From the NCBI RefSeq assembly GCF_014692875.1, contig NZ_CP061171.1, forward strand, positions 248,001 through 312,000: a stretch of DNA of 64,000 nt. The letters run 5' to 3'. Numbering within the stretch: position 1 is the stretch's first letter; every line of letters starts with the position of its first letter. Origin of the DNA: Pedobacter riviphilus. GTDB taxonomy: Bacteria > Bacteroidota > Bacteroidia > Sphingobacteriales > Sphingobacteriaceae. The notes under the pieces are model-generated. The model searched no databases, was not told the origin of the DNA, and worked only from the letters and a program-made list of their open reading frames with translations. Shown here piece by piece: positions 45,891 to 56,650 of this stretch. Both the position numbers and the translations under genes were made by a program.

Positions 45891-47264
45891 TTATCGTATA
45901 AAACGCCAGGAATCAAAATTAAAGAGGTTGTTACCCTCACCTTTAAATACCAAATACAGGTCGTGTATGCCGGTGATCTGGTTTATTTTACAAAGCTGAG
46001 CTTTCCAGTTTTGAGCATTTTTGGTTGATTTTACCTCCAGGTTTCCCAGCAGCTTACCGTTTAAACTGTCTGCCCGAAGTTCTATATTTCCTTTTGAGGA
46101 TAGTGAGGCAACAGTTGCTTCGAACTTAGTCGCGCCTTTGCCAAAATCTACGCTGCGGATTTTGATATAATCTCCATGATCAATATTGGATACAAAAATA
46201 GTCCCAGTTAAGCTATCCTGATCGGTTTTTACACCTTCTGACCATGCGATGGTTTCAGCTTCAACACGGCTAAACGGATCTAAGTTTGACACACTTTTTA
46301 GTACACCTGATTGGGTATGGTTAATTCTGGGAATCGATCCATCAGGGTTAAAACTGAATGGTTCGATACAAACCGAACGTTTGAAGCCTCCGCCTCCTGG
46401 TAAACTTCCGTCGTGATAAAATAAATAAGACTGGCCTTTGAAATCGATGTAGCCAGGATGATTGGTGAATGCGCCGCGATCTTCGATCACTTTCATGATC
46501 GTATCCCCATATATCCAAGGCCCTGTTGGTCCATTGCTGGTAGAATAAGCTAAATGTTCAGGTACGCCGCCAGCCGGATATATCAGGTAATATTTACTTT
46601 TTCGTTTAAAGAACCATGGTCCTTCCTCATATTCCGATGGTCTTTTTTCTGGATCTTTTTTCCGCGCACTAAAGCCTTGCCTGGTTAACGGCACTTTCAC
46701 AATACCTACTTTTTCATCATAAGAGATCATATCCTTATTAAGTTTTACATAATATAATTGGGGATTACCCCAATACAGGTAGGCCTGTCCGTCATCATCA
46801 ATAAAAACACTCGGATCAATGTAGCCAAAGCCTGAAAGCAATGGCTTGCCTATTGCATCTTTAAAGCCTGCTGTGGGGCTGTCAGATACGGCAACACCAA
46901 TGGCGTTTCCGCCATTTTTTTGGTTTACAGGTAAGTAATAGTAGAATTTTCCATTTCTGAATATGCATTGGCCTGCCCATGCATCACCGCGCGACCAGTT
47001 AAAAGCTTTGTAAGATAAAATAGCTCCGTGATCCGTCCAGTTAACCATATCCTTTGAAGAATAACACCGCCAATCGTTCATGGTGAAAAAGTTTTTTACG
47101 GTAACATCTTCATCATGAGAGGTGTACAGATAAACGGTTCCATTGTGTACCATTGGCGCCGGATCAGCAGTATAATAGGTCTGAACGATCGGATTCTGGG
47201 CGAAACCTGCCAATACTGACAGTAGGCCGATGAAAAGTGATATTCCAAATATTTTTTTCTGCAT
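45891..47264 (-). CDS. GH43 glycosidase with C-terminal CBM6-like module
   Basis: 457 residues with signal peptide (FIGLLSVLAGFAQ). The five-bladed propeller of GH43 has catalytic base Asp34 (YYTADPAPMV), pKa modulator Asp150 (GFGYIDPSVF) and acid Glu214 (EYEEGPWFF). About residues 330-457 are a CBM6-like sandwich (FSRVEAETIAWSEGVKTD; DSWRF at the end). The family removes arabinose or xylose from xylan side chains and ends. It follows the CE6 gene by nine bases and is the distal gene of that operon. Confidence 0.92.
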   Translation of the reverse strand: MQKKIFGISLFIGLLSVLAGFAQNPIVQTYYTADPAPMVHNGTVYLYTSHDEDVTVKNFFTMNDWRCYSSKDMVNWTDHGAILSYKAFNWSRGDAWAGQCIFRNGKFYYYLPVNQKNGGNAIGVAVSDSPTAGFKDAIGKPLLSGFGYIDPSVFIDDDGQAYLYWGNPQLYYVKLNKDMISYDEKVGIVKVPLTRQGFSARKKDPEKRPSEYEEGPWFFKRKSKYYLIYPAGGVPEHLAYSTSNGPTGPWIYGDTIMKVIEDRGAFTNHPGYIDFKGQSYLFYHDGSLPGGGGFKRSVCIEPFSFNPDGSIPRINHTQSGVLKSVSNLDPFSRVEAETIAWSEGVKTDQDSLTGTIFVSNIDHGDYIKIRSVDFGKGATKFEATVASLSSKGNIELRADSLNGKLLGNLEVKSTKNAQNWKAQLCKINQITGIHDLYLVFKGEGNNLFNFDSWRFIR

Positions 47265-47273
47265 TTTTCGATA

Positions 47274-48557
<1,284 letters not shown>

Positions 48558-49658
48558 ATGAATCTAAAAATTAAGAGCCAATCTGCTTTGGCAATTGCCC
48601 TAATTGTTGCATTAGGAAGTTCTTGCCAGGAAAAAAACAAACGTTCAGCGGAGAATGAAACGGCGAAGGCCGGAGAAAAACACTACCTTTCTGAGCCATT
48701 GGTGAAGGAAATTTATACTGCAGACCCTTCTGCACATGTTTTCAATGGTAAAATTTACATCTACCCATCGCATGATATAGAATCGGGTGTAAAGGAAAAT
48801 GATAATGGTGACCATTTTGATATGAAGGATTACCGGATTCTTAGCATGGACAGTATAGGTGGCAAAGTTACCATTCATGAGCCTGCTCTATCTGTAAGTG
48901 ATATTCCATGGGCAGGCAGGCAGCTATGGGCACCAGATGCGGCTTATAAAAATGGCACGTATTATCTTTATTTTCCTGTGAAAGATAAAAATGATGTTTT
49001 CAGGATAGGGGTGGCAACAGCTAAAGATCCGGTTGGCCCATTTAAAGCAGCTAAAGCGCCAATTGATGGAAGTTTTAGTATTGATCCTGCGGTTTTTACC
49101 GATACTGACAGCAGTAGCTACATGTATTTTGGTGGGATCTGGGGCGGACAGCTTCAACGTTGGAAAGACGGAAAATATGATCCGAATGGTTCTAAAACCG
49201 ATTCTGAAAAAGAAAATGAACCTGCATTAAGTGCAAAGGTTGTAAAACTAAGCAAGGATATGACAGCTTTTGATGGGAAAGTTAAAGATGTTGTGATTTT
49301 AGATCAGCAAGGCAAACCGCTTCTTACAAAAGATCATGATCGCAGGTTTTTTGAAGGCGCCTGGATGCACAAATATAATGGGAAGTATTATTTTACCTAT
49401 TCAACCGGCGACACTCATTTTCTGGCCTCAGCAATATCGGATAGTCCTTGGGGACCTTTTAAATATCAGGGTACTTTTATGACCCCTGTTGAGGGCTGGA
49501 CTACGCATCATTCAATTGTTGAAATCAAAGGTAAGTGGTACATCTTTTATCATGATACCCAACTCTCTGGAAAAACACATTTAAGAAACGTGAAAGTAAC
49601 CGAGCTTAATCACCTTAAGGATGGCACAATTGAGCTTATAAAACCCAATAAAAATTAG
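48558..49658 (+). CDS. GH43 glycosidase lipoprotein
   Basis: 366 residues. Lipoprotein signal IALIVALGSSCQEKN (Cys23). Catalytic base Asp56 (IYTADPSAHVF), modulator Asp176 (FSIDPAVF) and acid Glu266 (FFEGAWMHK) are all present in a single GH43 propeller with no appended module. The pattern resembles beta-xylosidase/arabinofuranosidase branches. The lipid anchor suggests a membrane-attached enzyme, unlike the neighbouring GH43 genes that have signal peptidase I-type signals. It is monocistronic, flanked by a divergent CE6 gene and a repeat element. Confidence 0.9.
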   Translation: MNLKIKSQSALAIALIVALGSSCQEKNKRSAENETAKAGEKHYLSEPLVKEIYTADPSAHVFNGKIYIYPSHDIESGVKENDNGDHFDMKDYRILSMDSIGGKVTIHEPALSVSDIPWAGRQLWAPDAAYKNGTYYLYFPVKDKNDVFRIGVATAKDPVGPFKAAKAPIDGSFSIDPAVFTDTDSSSYMYFGGIWGGQLQRWKDGKYDPNGSKTDSEKENEPALSAKVVKLSKDMTAFDGKVKDVVILDQQGKPLLTKDHDRRFFEGAWMHKYNGKYYFTYSTGDTHFLASAISDSPWGPFKYQGTFMTPVEGWTTHHSIVEIKGKWYIFYHDTQLSGKTHLRNVKVTELNHLKDGTIELIKPNKN

Positions 49659-49685
49659 TTCATTAGCGAATTACTAAACCTTTAC

Positions 49686-49798
49686 AATTGCGAGGAGGTC
49701 TTTAGCCCGACGAAGCCTGCCTGCTGCAGGCACGCAGTCTTTATAGTAGGACCACTATCATGAAAGATTGCTTCGTCGTTCCTCCTCGCAATGACGAC
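49686..49798. repeat. REP-like palindromic interspersed repeat
   Basis: ATTGCGAGGAGG (49687-49698) is the exact reverse complement of CCTCCTCGCAAT (49781-49792), enclosing further inverted pieces (CGACGAAGC/GCTTCGTCG) and an internal CTGCCTGCTGCAGGCA dyad. It lies between convergent GH43 genes. Elements with GCGAGGAGGAACGACGAAGCAATC-like ends recur between genes in many Bacteroidota genomes; only one copy is in this window. Confidence 0.75.
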
Positions 49799-49847
49799 TT
49801 TTCTACAGGAACCTGCAATGATAGGCGGCGCCAGCGATCATCATTCG

Positions 49848-51511
49848 TTATTTTGAGTTATAGATTTTATCCTTTCCACTATAATCAATCCATTTAAAGC
49901 TGGCTTTATTGTCGCTTTGTTGGCCAGATGATGTAGCATACAATGCGAAAAGAGAGCCGATAAATCCGCCTGCCGCCTGTGTGCTTAAATATTTGCCATC
50001 AACATCCTTTTTTAAAGTAAGCCAGTCACTATTTCCTTCGCGGTATTTAAAATCGTACAGACCGCCTTTAGCTTCAATCTCCAGCTGAAGATCGGCTGAT
50101 GAGTTTAACAGAGGCAATTCAGTAAGTAATGCCATTTGGCCTGTAGCCTTATCGCCTTTAAAAAGCTGAATTACGTTTTTATTTTCTTTAATGGATTTGC
50201 ACATGAAGTAAAAATTAAACTCCCCCTGGAAGATCATTAACCCTGCTTTCTCATTTTCAGATTTTGGCAGGAAATGAAGCGCTGTACTGGCTGAACAGAA
50301 CATGTGTTGCTGTCTTTTTCCCAAAAAAGCCGGATTTGTTTTTTCCATGCAGGTTTCGGGTTTAAGTTTCATCGTTAATCCATTTTTCTTATCCAGATTA
50401 TACCATGAACTGTCGTTTTTTCTTAAAAATAAAACAGATGGGTCTAAGCCTTTATCAAATGTGGTGCGATAAGAAAAGTTGCCACTCTGTGGTCGGATTC
50501 CCTTTTGTTTGACTTCTTTAAAATTCGCCTGATATTCGTATTGTACTTCTTTGAAATCTGGATTGATTACTGGCCACCCATTTGCCCATTTTACTGGGGC
50601 GATAAAGGTTTCTCGTCCTGTATTGTAAAAATTACCCTCGTACGGGCGTACAGCGAGGAAAATGGCATAAGTTTTTCCGTCAGGTCCCTCAACCAATTCT
50701 GCATGGCCGGTTGAGGTTATCGGATTCGCACGGTTCGGATCTAAATCGCGTTGCGTTAGAATTGGATTGTTTTCATAAGGAACATATGGGCCGGTAGCTG
50801 ACCGACTTCTAAGGATAACCTGTGAATGATTTACACTCGTTCCACCTTCAGCAGCGCATATATAATACCAGTTTTCGCGTTTAAAAATGTGTGGTCCCTC
50901 AATCCATACTGGTTTTTTTGAAATATCCACCCACCATTTACAAGCAAATGTTCGGTACCAACAACTTTAAGTGTAGTAGGGTCGAATTCATATGTGCGGA
51001 TGGTACGGTGGCCACTGTAAAGTGGCTTATTGTCTGGAGCATCACTATTGTAAACAATATAGGCTTTATCCTGATCAAAAAATAAAGATGGATCTATTCC
51101 TCGTACTTCGCGAAGCCATACTGGGTCGCTCCATGGGCCTGCAGGATTTTTAGCAGTCATAACAAAATTTCCGCCCTTATCTATATTGGTACAAGTCATA
51201 TAAAAAGTTCCATTATGGTAATTAATGGAGGGTGCAAACAAACCACGCGAGGTTCCATCGCCCAGAAAAGTCATTTGCGTATTTCGCTCAATTACATTTC
51301 CAATCTGTTTCCAGTTTTTTAAATCCTTGCTGTGAAAAACAGGGATGCCCGGAAAATAAGAAAAAGTAGAATTAACCAGGTAATAGTCAGAACCTACTTT
51401 AGTGATACTTGGATCTGGATAAAAACCAGCAAGAATTGGATTTGTAAATTTTATTTGTGCAAATGCTTGTGAGGTAAAGCATAACAAGAATAAATAAAAG
51501 ATTTTTTTCAT
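49848..51511 (-). pseudogene. GH43 beta-xylosidase-type gene split by a one-base frameshift
   Basis: Two overlapping frames together make one protein of about 554 residues. The first (from ATG 51511, signal LCFTSQAFAQ) has Asp33 (YPDPSI) and Asp140 (RGIDPSLFF). The second resumes at VDISKKPVWIEGPHIFK with the catalytic Glu in WIEGPH, then carries the concanavalin-like C-terminal domain of XynB-type GH43 (NFSYRTTFDKGLDPSVLFLR; AGGFIGSLFALYATSSGQ). The frames join at about 50928-50934, where a run reads GGTGGGTGG on the coding strand; one extra G would restore NGGVDISKKP. Either the gene is newly broken or the base call is wrong. Confidence 0.85.
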
Positions 51512-51585
51512 AATTATATATTTGGTTATTGAAGAAATATGCTCGTTTTTTGTCGATTTTATCTCAAAAAAAATTGATACATGTA

Positions 51586-52769
51586 TTAATGGTATAAGTT
51601 ATCTGTTTTTAAAGTTTCGCTGATGCCCAATTCGAGTCCGCGTAGTTCGGCAAGTCCTTTCAGTCTTCCTATGGCAGAATAGCCAGGATAGGGGTTTTTG
51701 TCCAGATCATCAAGCATTTGGTGCCCATGATCAGGGCGCATAGGGATGGAACGGTTCTGGGTACGCATGAGTTTTAGGATCGCCGTGACTAAAACGCTCA
51801 TATCGGCATTTCCTTCCAGGTGATTGGCCTCATAAAAATTGCCGTTATCCTCTCGTTGAACGCTTCTCAGGTGTAAAAAATATATTTTGTCTCCCAAGCG
51901 TTCAATTATTCCCTTTAAATCATTATCTGGCCGGGCACCAAAAGAACCGCTACAAAAACAGATTCCATTGGACGGTGCAGGCACAGCCTGTAATATTTTA
52001 TGTGCATGCTCTTCTGTACTCATAATTCTTGGTAAACCTAAAATCGGGTAGGGGGATCATCTGGATGAATGGCTAACTGTAGCCCGTTTTGATCAGCCGT
52101 TGGGGTGATTTCCTGCAAAAAACTGATTAAATTATCGCTCAGTATTTCGGCAGAAATGTTTTTATACCCTTCCAGTAAAGTAAGAACCTGATCTTTCGTA
52201 AAATGATCTTTGCTTCCCGGCAGGCCCTGCAAACAGTTGCTCATTAAAGTGCTTTGCTCTTGCGCATTGAGTTGAATAAAGAAGCTTTTGGCATCTTCCA
52301 ATTCCTGTGGTGTATAGTCAGCGGTTGCTCCAGGTCGGTTTAACAAATAAAGGTCAAAAGCAATGAATGCCGTTTTCTCAAATCTTAAGGCTAGTGCGCC
52401 GGTGTTTGTTTTAAATTTTAAATCGGTCCGCATCCAGTCTAATACCGGCATGAAATTGTAGGTAATCACTTTAATCCCGCAGTTAGCCAGATTTTTCAGA
52501 CTGGTTTTATAATTTTCAATCCATAGCTGGTATTCGCCCTGCCTCTTTTTTATATCTTCATGTACCGGCAAACTTTCTACTACTTCCCAAACCAGACCAG
52601 AAGATTCAATGAGTGATTTACGAGCCAATATTTCTTTCTCTGGCCAGATTTCTCCAACCGCGATATGATGTAAAGCCGTTACCACTCCGATACAGCCTGC
52701 CTGCAGAATATGGGCTAGTGTAACAATATCATCAGGGCCGTACCAGCGCATTGTTTGGATCATTTTCAT
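51586..52769 (-). pseudogene. uxuA: Mannonate dehydratase split by a one-base frameshift
   Basis: The first frame starts at ATG 52769 (MKMIQTMRWYGPDD, the UxuA opening) and runs to HPDDPP. The second resumes at PILGLPRI and continues with [46 protein letters not shown] and the ending typical of UxuA. Together they give about 394 residues, the normal length. They join at about 52049-52051: one extra T in CCCCCTACCCG would restore [15 protein letters not shown]. UxuA dehydrates D-mannonate to 2-keto-3-deoxygluconate in glucuronate catabolism, matching the GH67 product. It lies upstream of the frameshifted GH43 gene on the same strand, 74 bases apart. Confidence 0.9.
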
Positions 52770-52879
52770 AACAGAGCGGTGTTGTTTTGAAGGAACTTTT
52801 GATCGCACATCATCACATTTATAATCTGCTTTTTAATTTGAATAGCAATATTTTCCAGCGCTTTAATGGTATGTTTCAT
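52766..52879 (-). CDS. 37-residue ORF overlapping the uxuA start (uncertain)
   Basis: ATG 52879 opens MKHTIKALENIAIQIKKQII and runs to a TGA that overlaps the uxuA ATG (ATGA). The overlap suggests translational coupling. It resembles no family I know, and it could be a chance leader ORF or the remnant of an upstream gene. Confidence 0.3.
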   Translation of the reverse strand: MKHTIKALENIAIQIKKQIINVMMCDQKFLQNNTALL

Positions 52880-53244
52880 ATTTGGTTTTTAGTCTTGGTA
52901 CTATAAAAATTATTTTACCTGCATCAATCTGGTTTTTTATGCAATCGATTGCTAAAAAACGTTGCACAGCTTTAATTTTTTCTTAGCTTAGTGCTGTTTA
53001 AGGTAAATTATTTTTGAAATACCTTCTGGTTAGGTCCTTTTCCGAAAAGTATCTATTACCGAAGTTCATTAAAGATTTTTAAATAAATGATGATTTGTTC
53101 CGCTCAAAGGCATTTTTGAACATTTTTGCCCTCAAAATAATCAATGGTTCCATCATCGTGCGGTCCGATGCACTTAAGTTTGTAGTAATAATTTATTTCT
53201 GGCGGGTAATCAATTATTCCTGCCAATCACCTCTAACCAAAAAA
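52880..53244. other. Divergent control region between uxuA and the esterase operon
   Basis: No further gene is credible here; the plus-strand reading before 53245 lacks a signal and is probably not translated. The LacI-type palindrome at 52941-52952 is the clear feature and is listed separately. Confidence 0.45.
52941..52952. promoter_or_regulatory. LacI-family-type operator palindrome
   Basis: GCAATCGATTGC is a perfect 12-base palindrome with the central CG step typical of LacI/GalR operators. It stands between uxuA (minus) and the CE1-GH95-GH97 operon (plus), about 60 bases upstream of the minus-strand ORF at 52879. Such a regulator of sugar-acid or xylose genes would fit; none is encoded in the window. 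Confidence 0.5.
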
Positions 53245-54120
53245 ATGAAACGATTAATCTCCATCTTAGCAACACTGATTTTTATTCAAATTGCAGTTTT
53301 TGCACAAAAGCAGATTCCTACTGCGCCTGCTGGTTTTGATGTTAACCAGGAAACCATCCCCCATGGAAAAATAGATACGATCCAGTATGCGTCAAAAACT
53401 GTTGGGGTAGCCCGGAAAGCCACTATTTATTTTCCGCCGGGTTATTTAAAAACGAAGAAGTACCCGGTTTTATATTTGCTCCATGGCATTGGTGGAGATG
53501 AAAAGGAATGGCTTAATGGCGGGAAACCTCAGGTAATCTTCGACAACCTTTATGCTTCGGGAAAGCTTGAACCCATGTTGGTGGTGATGCCAAACGGCAG
53601 GGCGATGAAAGATGACCGTGCTATAGGAAATATAATGGCACCGGAAAAAGTGGCTGCCTTTGCGAACTTTGAAAAGGATTTGATCCAGGATCTGATTCCA
53701 TATGTAGAAAAAAGCTATAATGTTTTTAAAGACAGGAATCATCGTGCCCTTGCCGGATTATCTATGGGCGGGGGGCAGTCTTTAAATTTTGGATTGGGTA
53801 ATCTGGATACATTTGCCTGGGTTGGTGGCTTTTCTTCTGCTCCAAATACCAAGCTACCTGCAGAATTATTGCCAGATCCGGCCAAAGGTAAAGCGATGCT
53901 TAAGTTGCTTTGGATTTCTTGCGGTGATAATGATAGATTGATTAATTTCTCTCAGCGTACCCACGAATATCTGGTAGAAAAAAATGTTCCACATATTTAT
54001 TATGTCGAACCAGGTGTGCACGACTTTAAAGTATGGAAGAATGATCTGTACCTGTTTAGTCAGTTGCTATTTAAACCTGTTGATCAGGCTTCCTTCCAAA
54101 AGTATAGTCTAAACCCTTAA
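53245..54120 (+). CDS. CE1-type esterase (feruloyl/acetyl xylan esterase-like)
   Basis: 291 residues from ATG 53245 (MKRLISILATLIFIQIAVFA, signal ending FAQ); a longer in-frame ATG at 53095 would bury the signal. Alpha/beta-hydrolase of the esterase D/CE1 group: YPVLYLLHGIGGDEKEW, nucleophile Ser173 in GLSMGGGQS, Asp in SCGDNDRL, His in EPGVHDFKVWKNDLY. CE1 members in xylan clusters release ferulate or acetate from arabinose. First of three co-directional genes with GH95 and GH97 (25- and 42-base gaps). Confidence 0.9.
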   Translation: MKRLISILATLIFIQIAVFAQKQIPTAPAGFDVNQETIPHGKIDTIQYASKTVGVARKATIYFPPGYLKTKKYPVLYLLHGIGGDEKEWLNGGKPQVIFDNLYASGKLEPMLVVMPNGRAMKDDRAIGNIMAPEKVAAFANFEKDLIQDLIPYVEKSYNVFKDRNHRALAGLSMGGGQSLNFGLGNLDTFAWVGGFSSAPNTKLPAELLPDPAKGKAMLKLLWISCGDNDRLINFSQRTHEYLVEKNVPHIYYVEPGVHDFKVWKNDLYLFSQLLFKPVDQASFQKYSLNP

Positions 54121-54145
54121 TAACTGATTATTCTTATTCTTCTCC

Positions 54146-56608
54146 ATGAAAAACTTTGTGATCCTGCTGCTATTCATTAATGTTGTTTTCTCAGGTGCTG
54201 CCCAGCAAAAAACAAAATTAAAACTATGGTATAATACTCCGTCTGGCCAAATTTGGGAGAACGCATTACCTGTTGGCAACGGGCGGCTTGGCGCTATGGT
54301 TTACGGAAATGTTGTTAATGAAATTATTCAGTTAAATGAGCATACGCTTTGGAGCGGAAGCCCCAACAGAAATGATAATCCTTTGGCATTAGATTCATTG
54401 GCCCGCATTAGAACACTTATTTTTCAGGGTAAACAAAAGCAGGCAGAATTGCTCTCCAACAAAGTTATCATAAGCAAAAAGTCTCAAGGGCAGATTTTTC
54501 AACCCGTTGCAGATTTACACCTTGATTTTGCGGGGCATGAGGATTACACAAATTTTTATCGCGAGCTAGACATTAGCAATGCCGTAAGCACCACCAGTTA
54601 TCAGGTAAAAGACGTTGTTTATACCAGGCGTGTTCTGGCCTCACTGGCCGATGGGGTGATTGCGATTGAGCTTCGCTCGAGTAAACCAGGTGCGTTAAGC
54701 TTTACGGCCTCATTATCTTCCCTGCAGCCCAGTGCGAAAATCAATACGCAAGTGCCTGGGCAAATTGAAATTACCGGAACCTCCACCGCGCATGAGGGCG
54801 TTCCGGGGCTTGTCCGTTTTAATGGGATCGCTGCATTTAAGAACATTGGTGGTAAAATCTCCAGCACTGACCGTACAATTGTTGTCGAAAATGCCAACGC
54901 GGTAAGCATTTATTTATCTATTGCTACAAACTTTATCAATTACAAAGATATTAGCGGGAATGAAAAATTAAAGGCTAGGGAAATGCTAAACCATGCATTC
55001 CCGAAAAAATTTGAGACGATTTTAAAAGCACATCAATTACAATATCACAAATATTTTGATCGGGTAGATTTATCCTTGGGCGCTACAGATTTTGAACAGG
55101 TACCTACTGATATCAGGCTCAAGAATTTCAATTCAGTTAATGATCCGCAGTTTGCAGCCCTGTATTTTCAATACGGACGCTACCTACTTATTTCCAGCTC
55201 TCAGCCTGGTGGCCAGCCTGCTAACCTGCAGGGCATCTGGAATAATAAATTATATCCACCATGGGATAGTAAGTATACCATTAATATTAACGCGGAGATG
55301 AACTACTGGCCTGCGGAGAAAACAAATCTGGCCGAATTGCATGAGCCTTTCTTGAAAATGGTACAGGAAATGGGAGAAACCGGAAAGCAGACCGCCCACG
55401 ATATGTATGGTGCCAGGGGATGGATGGCGCATCACAATACTGACATCTGGAGAACTACTGGTGCTGTTGATGGTGCATTCTGGGGAGCATGGAGCCATGG
55501 CGGAGGTTGGGCCAGTCAGCATTTGTGGGAGCACTATCTTTACAGCGGAGATCGGGCATTTCTTAAATTGGCCTACCCTACTTTAAAAGGAGCGGCGATG
55601 TTTTATGTTGATTTTCTGGTTAAAGATCCTAAAAGAGGGTTTTTGGTCATTAATCCTGATATGTCTCCTGAAAATGCCCCTCCAGCGCATCAGGGCTCCT
55701 CGCTCGATGCCGGAACAACAATGAGTAATCAAATTGTATATGATGTTTTTAGCACTGTTATTCGTGCGGGAGAAATTCTTGGCGAAGATAAAACTTTAAT
55801 TGATACGTTGAAAAAGATGCGCAGCCAGCTCCCGCCAATGCAAGTCGGGCAATATGGCCAGTTGCAGGAGTGGATTGATGATATCGACGATCCAAATGAT
55901 AATCACCGGCATGTATCTCATTTATATGGTTTATTCCCATCTGCTCAAATATCGCTATACCAAACACCAGAGTTGTATTTAGCGGCCAAAAAGACACTCA
56001 TCCAGCGCGGCGATATTTCTACAGGATGGAGTATGGGGTGGAAAGTGAACTGGTGGGCAAGACTATTAGATGGAAACCATGCATACAAACTTATTCAGAA
56101 CCAGTTAACGCCCGTGGGTGGAAACCGAGCGGGTGGGGGCACTTACAATAATCTTTTTGATGCGCATCCGCCTTTCCAGATTGATGGCAATTTTGGATGC
56201 ACTTCCGGTATTGCAGAAATGCTTATGCAATCAGATAATGGCGCTATTCAACTTCTGCCTGCACTTCCCGATGTATGGAAATCAAATGGACATGTTAATG
56301 GCTTAAGGGCAAAGGGTGGATTTGATATCATTAAACTGGAATGGGTAGACGGTATGATCACTAAACTGGTGATTAAATCGCGTCTTGGCGGAAATTTACG
56401 GATTAGGGTGCCTAATGAATTAAATTTATCCAAACTTGAAGCCAAAAATGCTACTGGTGAGAATCAAAATCCTTTTTTCTTGATTGAAAAAACGCCAAAA
56501 CCGAGTATTTCCAAACTGGCGCCTGGCGGATCTATCGATTTGCCTGAAACTCAATTGTATGATATTAAAACAGATGTAGGGAAAACCTATACCCTGTATA
56601 AAAAATAA
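54146..56608 (+). CDS. GH95 alpha-L-fucosidase / alpha-L-galactosidase
   Basis: 820 residues with signal peptide (LLFINVVFSGAAQ). N-terminal beta-domain with LWYNTPSGQIWENALPVGNG and NEHTLWSGSPN, then an alpha/alpha barrel. Active-site residues of the family are in place: the Asn pair in YTININAEMNYWP (Asn380, Asn382) and Glu509 in NPDMSPENAPP. GH95 enzymes cleave alpha-1,2-L-fucose or, in xylan-linked members, alpha-L-galactose. The xylanolytic operon context favours L-galactose caps; sequence alone does not settle it. Confidence 0.93.
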   Translation: MKNFVILLLFINVVFSGAAQQKTKLKLWYNTPSGQIWENALPVGNGRLGAMVYGNVVNEIIQLNEHTLWSGSPNRNDNPLALDSLARIRTLIFQGKQKQAELLSNKVIISKKSQGQIFQPVADLHLDFAGHEDYTNFYRELDISNAVSTTSYQVKDVVYTRRVLASLADGVIAIELRSSKPGALSFTASLSSLQPSAKINTQVPGQIEITGTSTAHEGVPGLVRFNGIAAFKNIGGKISSTDRTIVVENANAVSIYLSIATNFINYKDISGNEKLKAREMLNHAFPKKFETILKAHQLQYHKYFDRVDLSLGATDFEQVPTDIRLKNFNSVNDPQFAALYFQYGRYLLISSSQPGGQPANLQGIWNNKLYPPWDSKYTININAEMNYWPAEKTNLAELHEPFLKMVQEMGETGKQTAHDMYGARGWMAHHNTDIWRTTGAVDGAFWGAWSHGGGWASQHLWEHYLYSGDRAFLKLAYPTLKGAAMFYVDFLVKDPKRGFLVINPDMSPENAPPAHQGSSLDAGTTMSNQIVYDVFSTVIRAGEILGEDKTLIDTLKKMRSQLPPMQVGQYGQLQEWIDDIDDPNDNHRHVSHLYGLFPSAQISLYQTPELYLAAKKTLIQRGDISTGWSMGWKVNWWARLLDGNHAYKLIQNQLTPVGGNRAGGGTYNNLFDAHPPFQIDGNFGCTSGIAEMLMQSDNGAIQLLPALPDVWKSNGHVNGLRAKGGFDIIKLEWVDGMITKLVIKSRLGGNLRIRVPNELNLSKLEAKNATGENQNPFFLIEKTPKPSISKLAPGGSIDLPETQLYDIKTDVGKTYTLYKK

Positions 56609-56650
56609 AATAGTTTACCAATTACAATCATTCACTTATACAAGTAAACC

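Noticed and set aside
53095..53244. 50-residue N-terminal extension of the CE1 esterase
   Set aside because: It would bury the clear signal peptide starting at 53245, and the extension has no family match.
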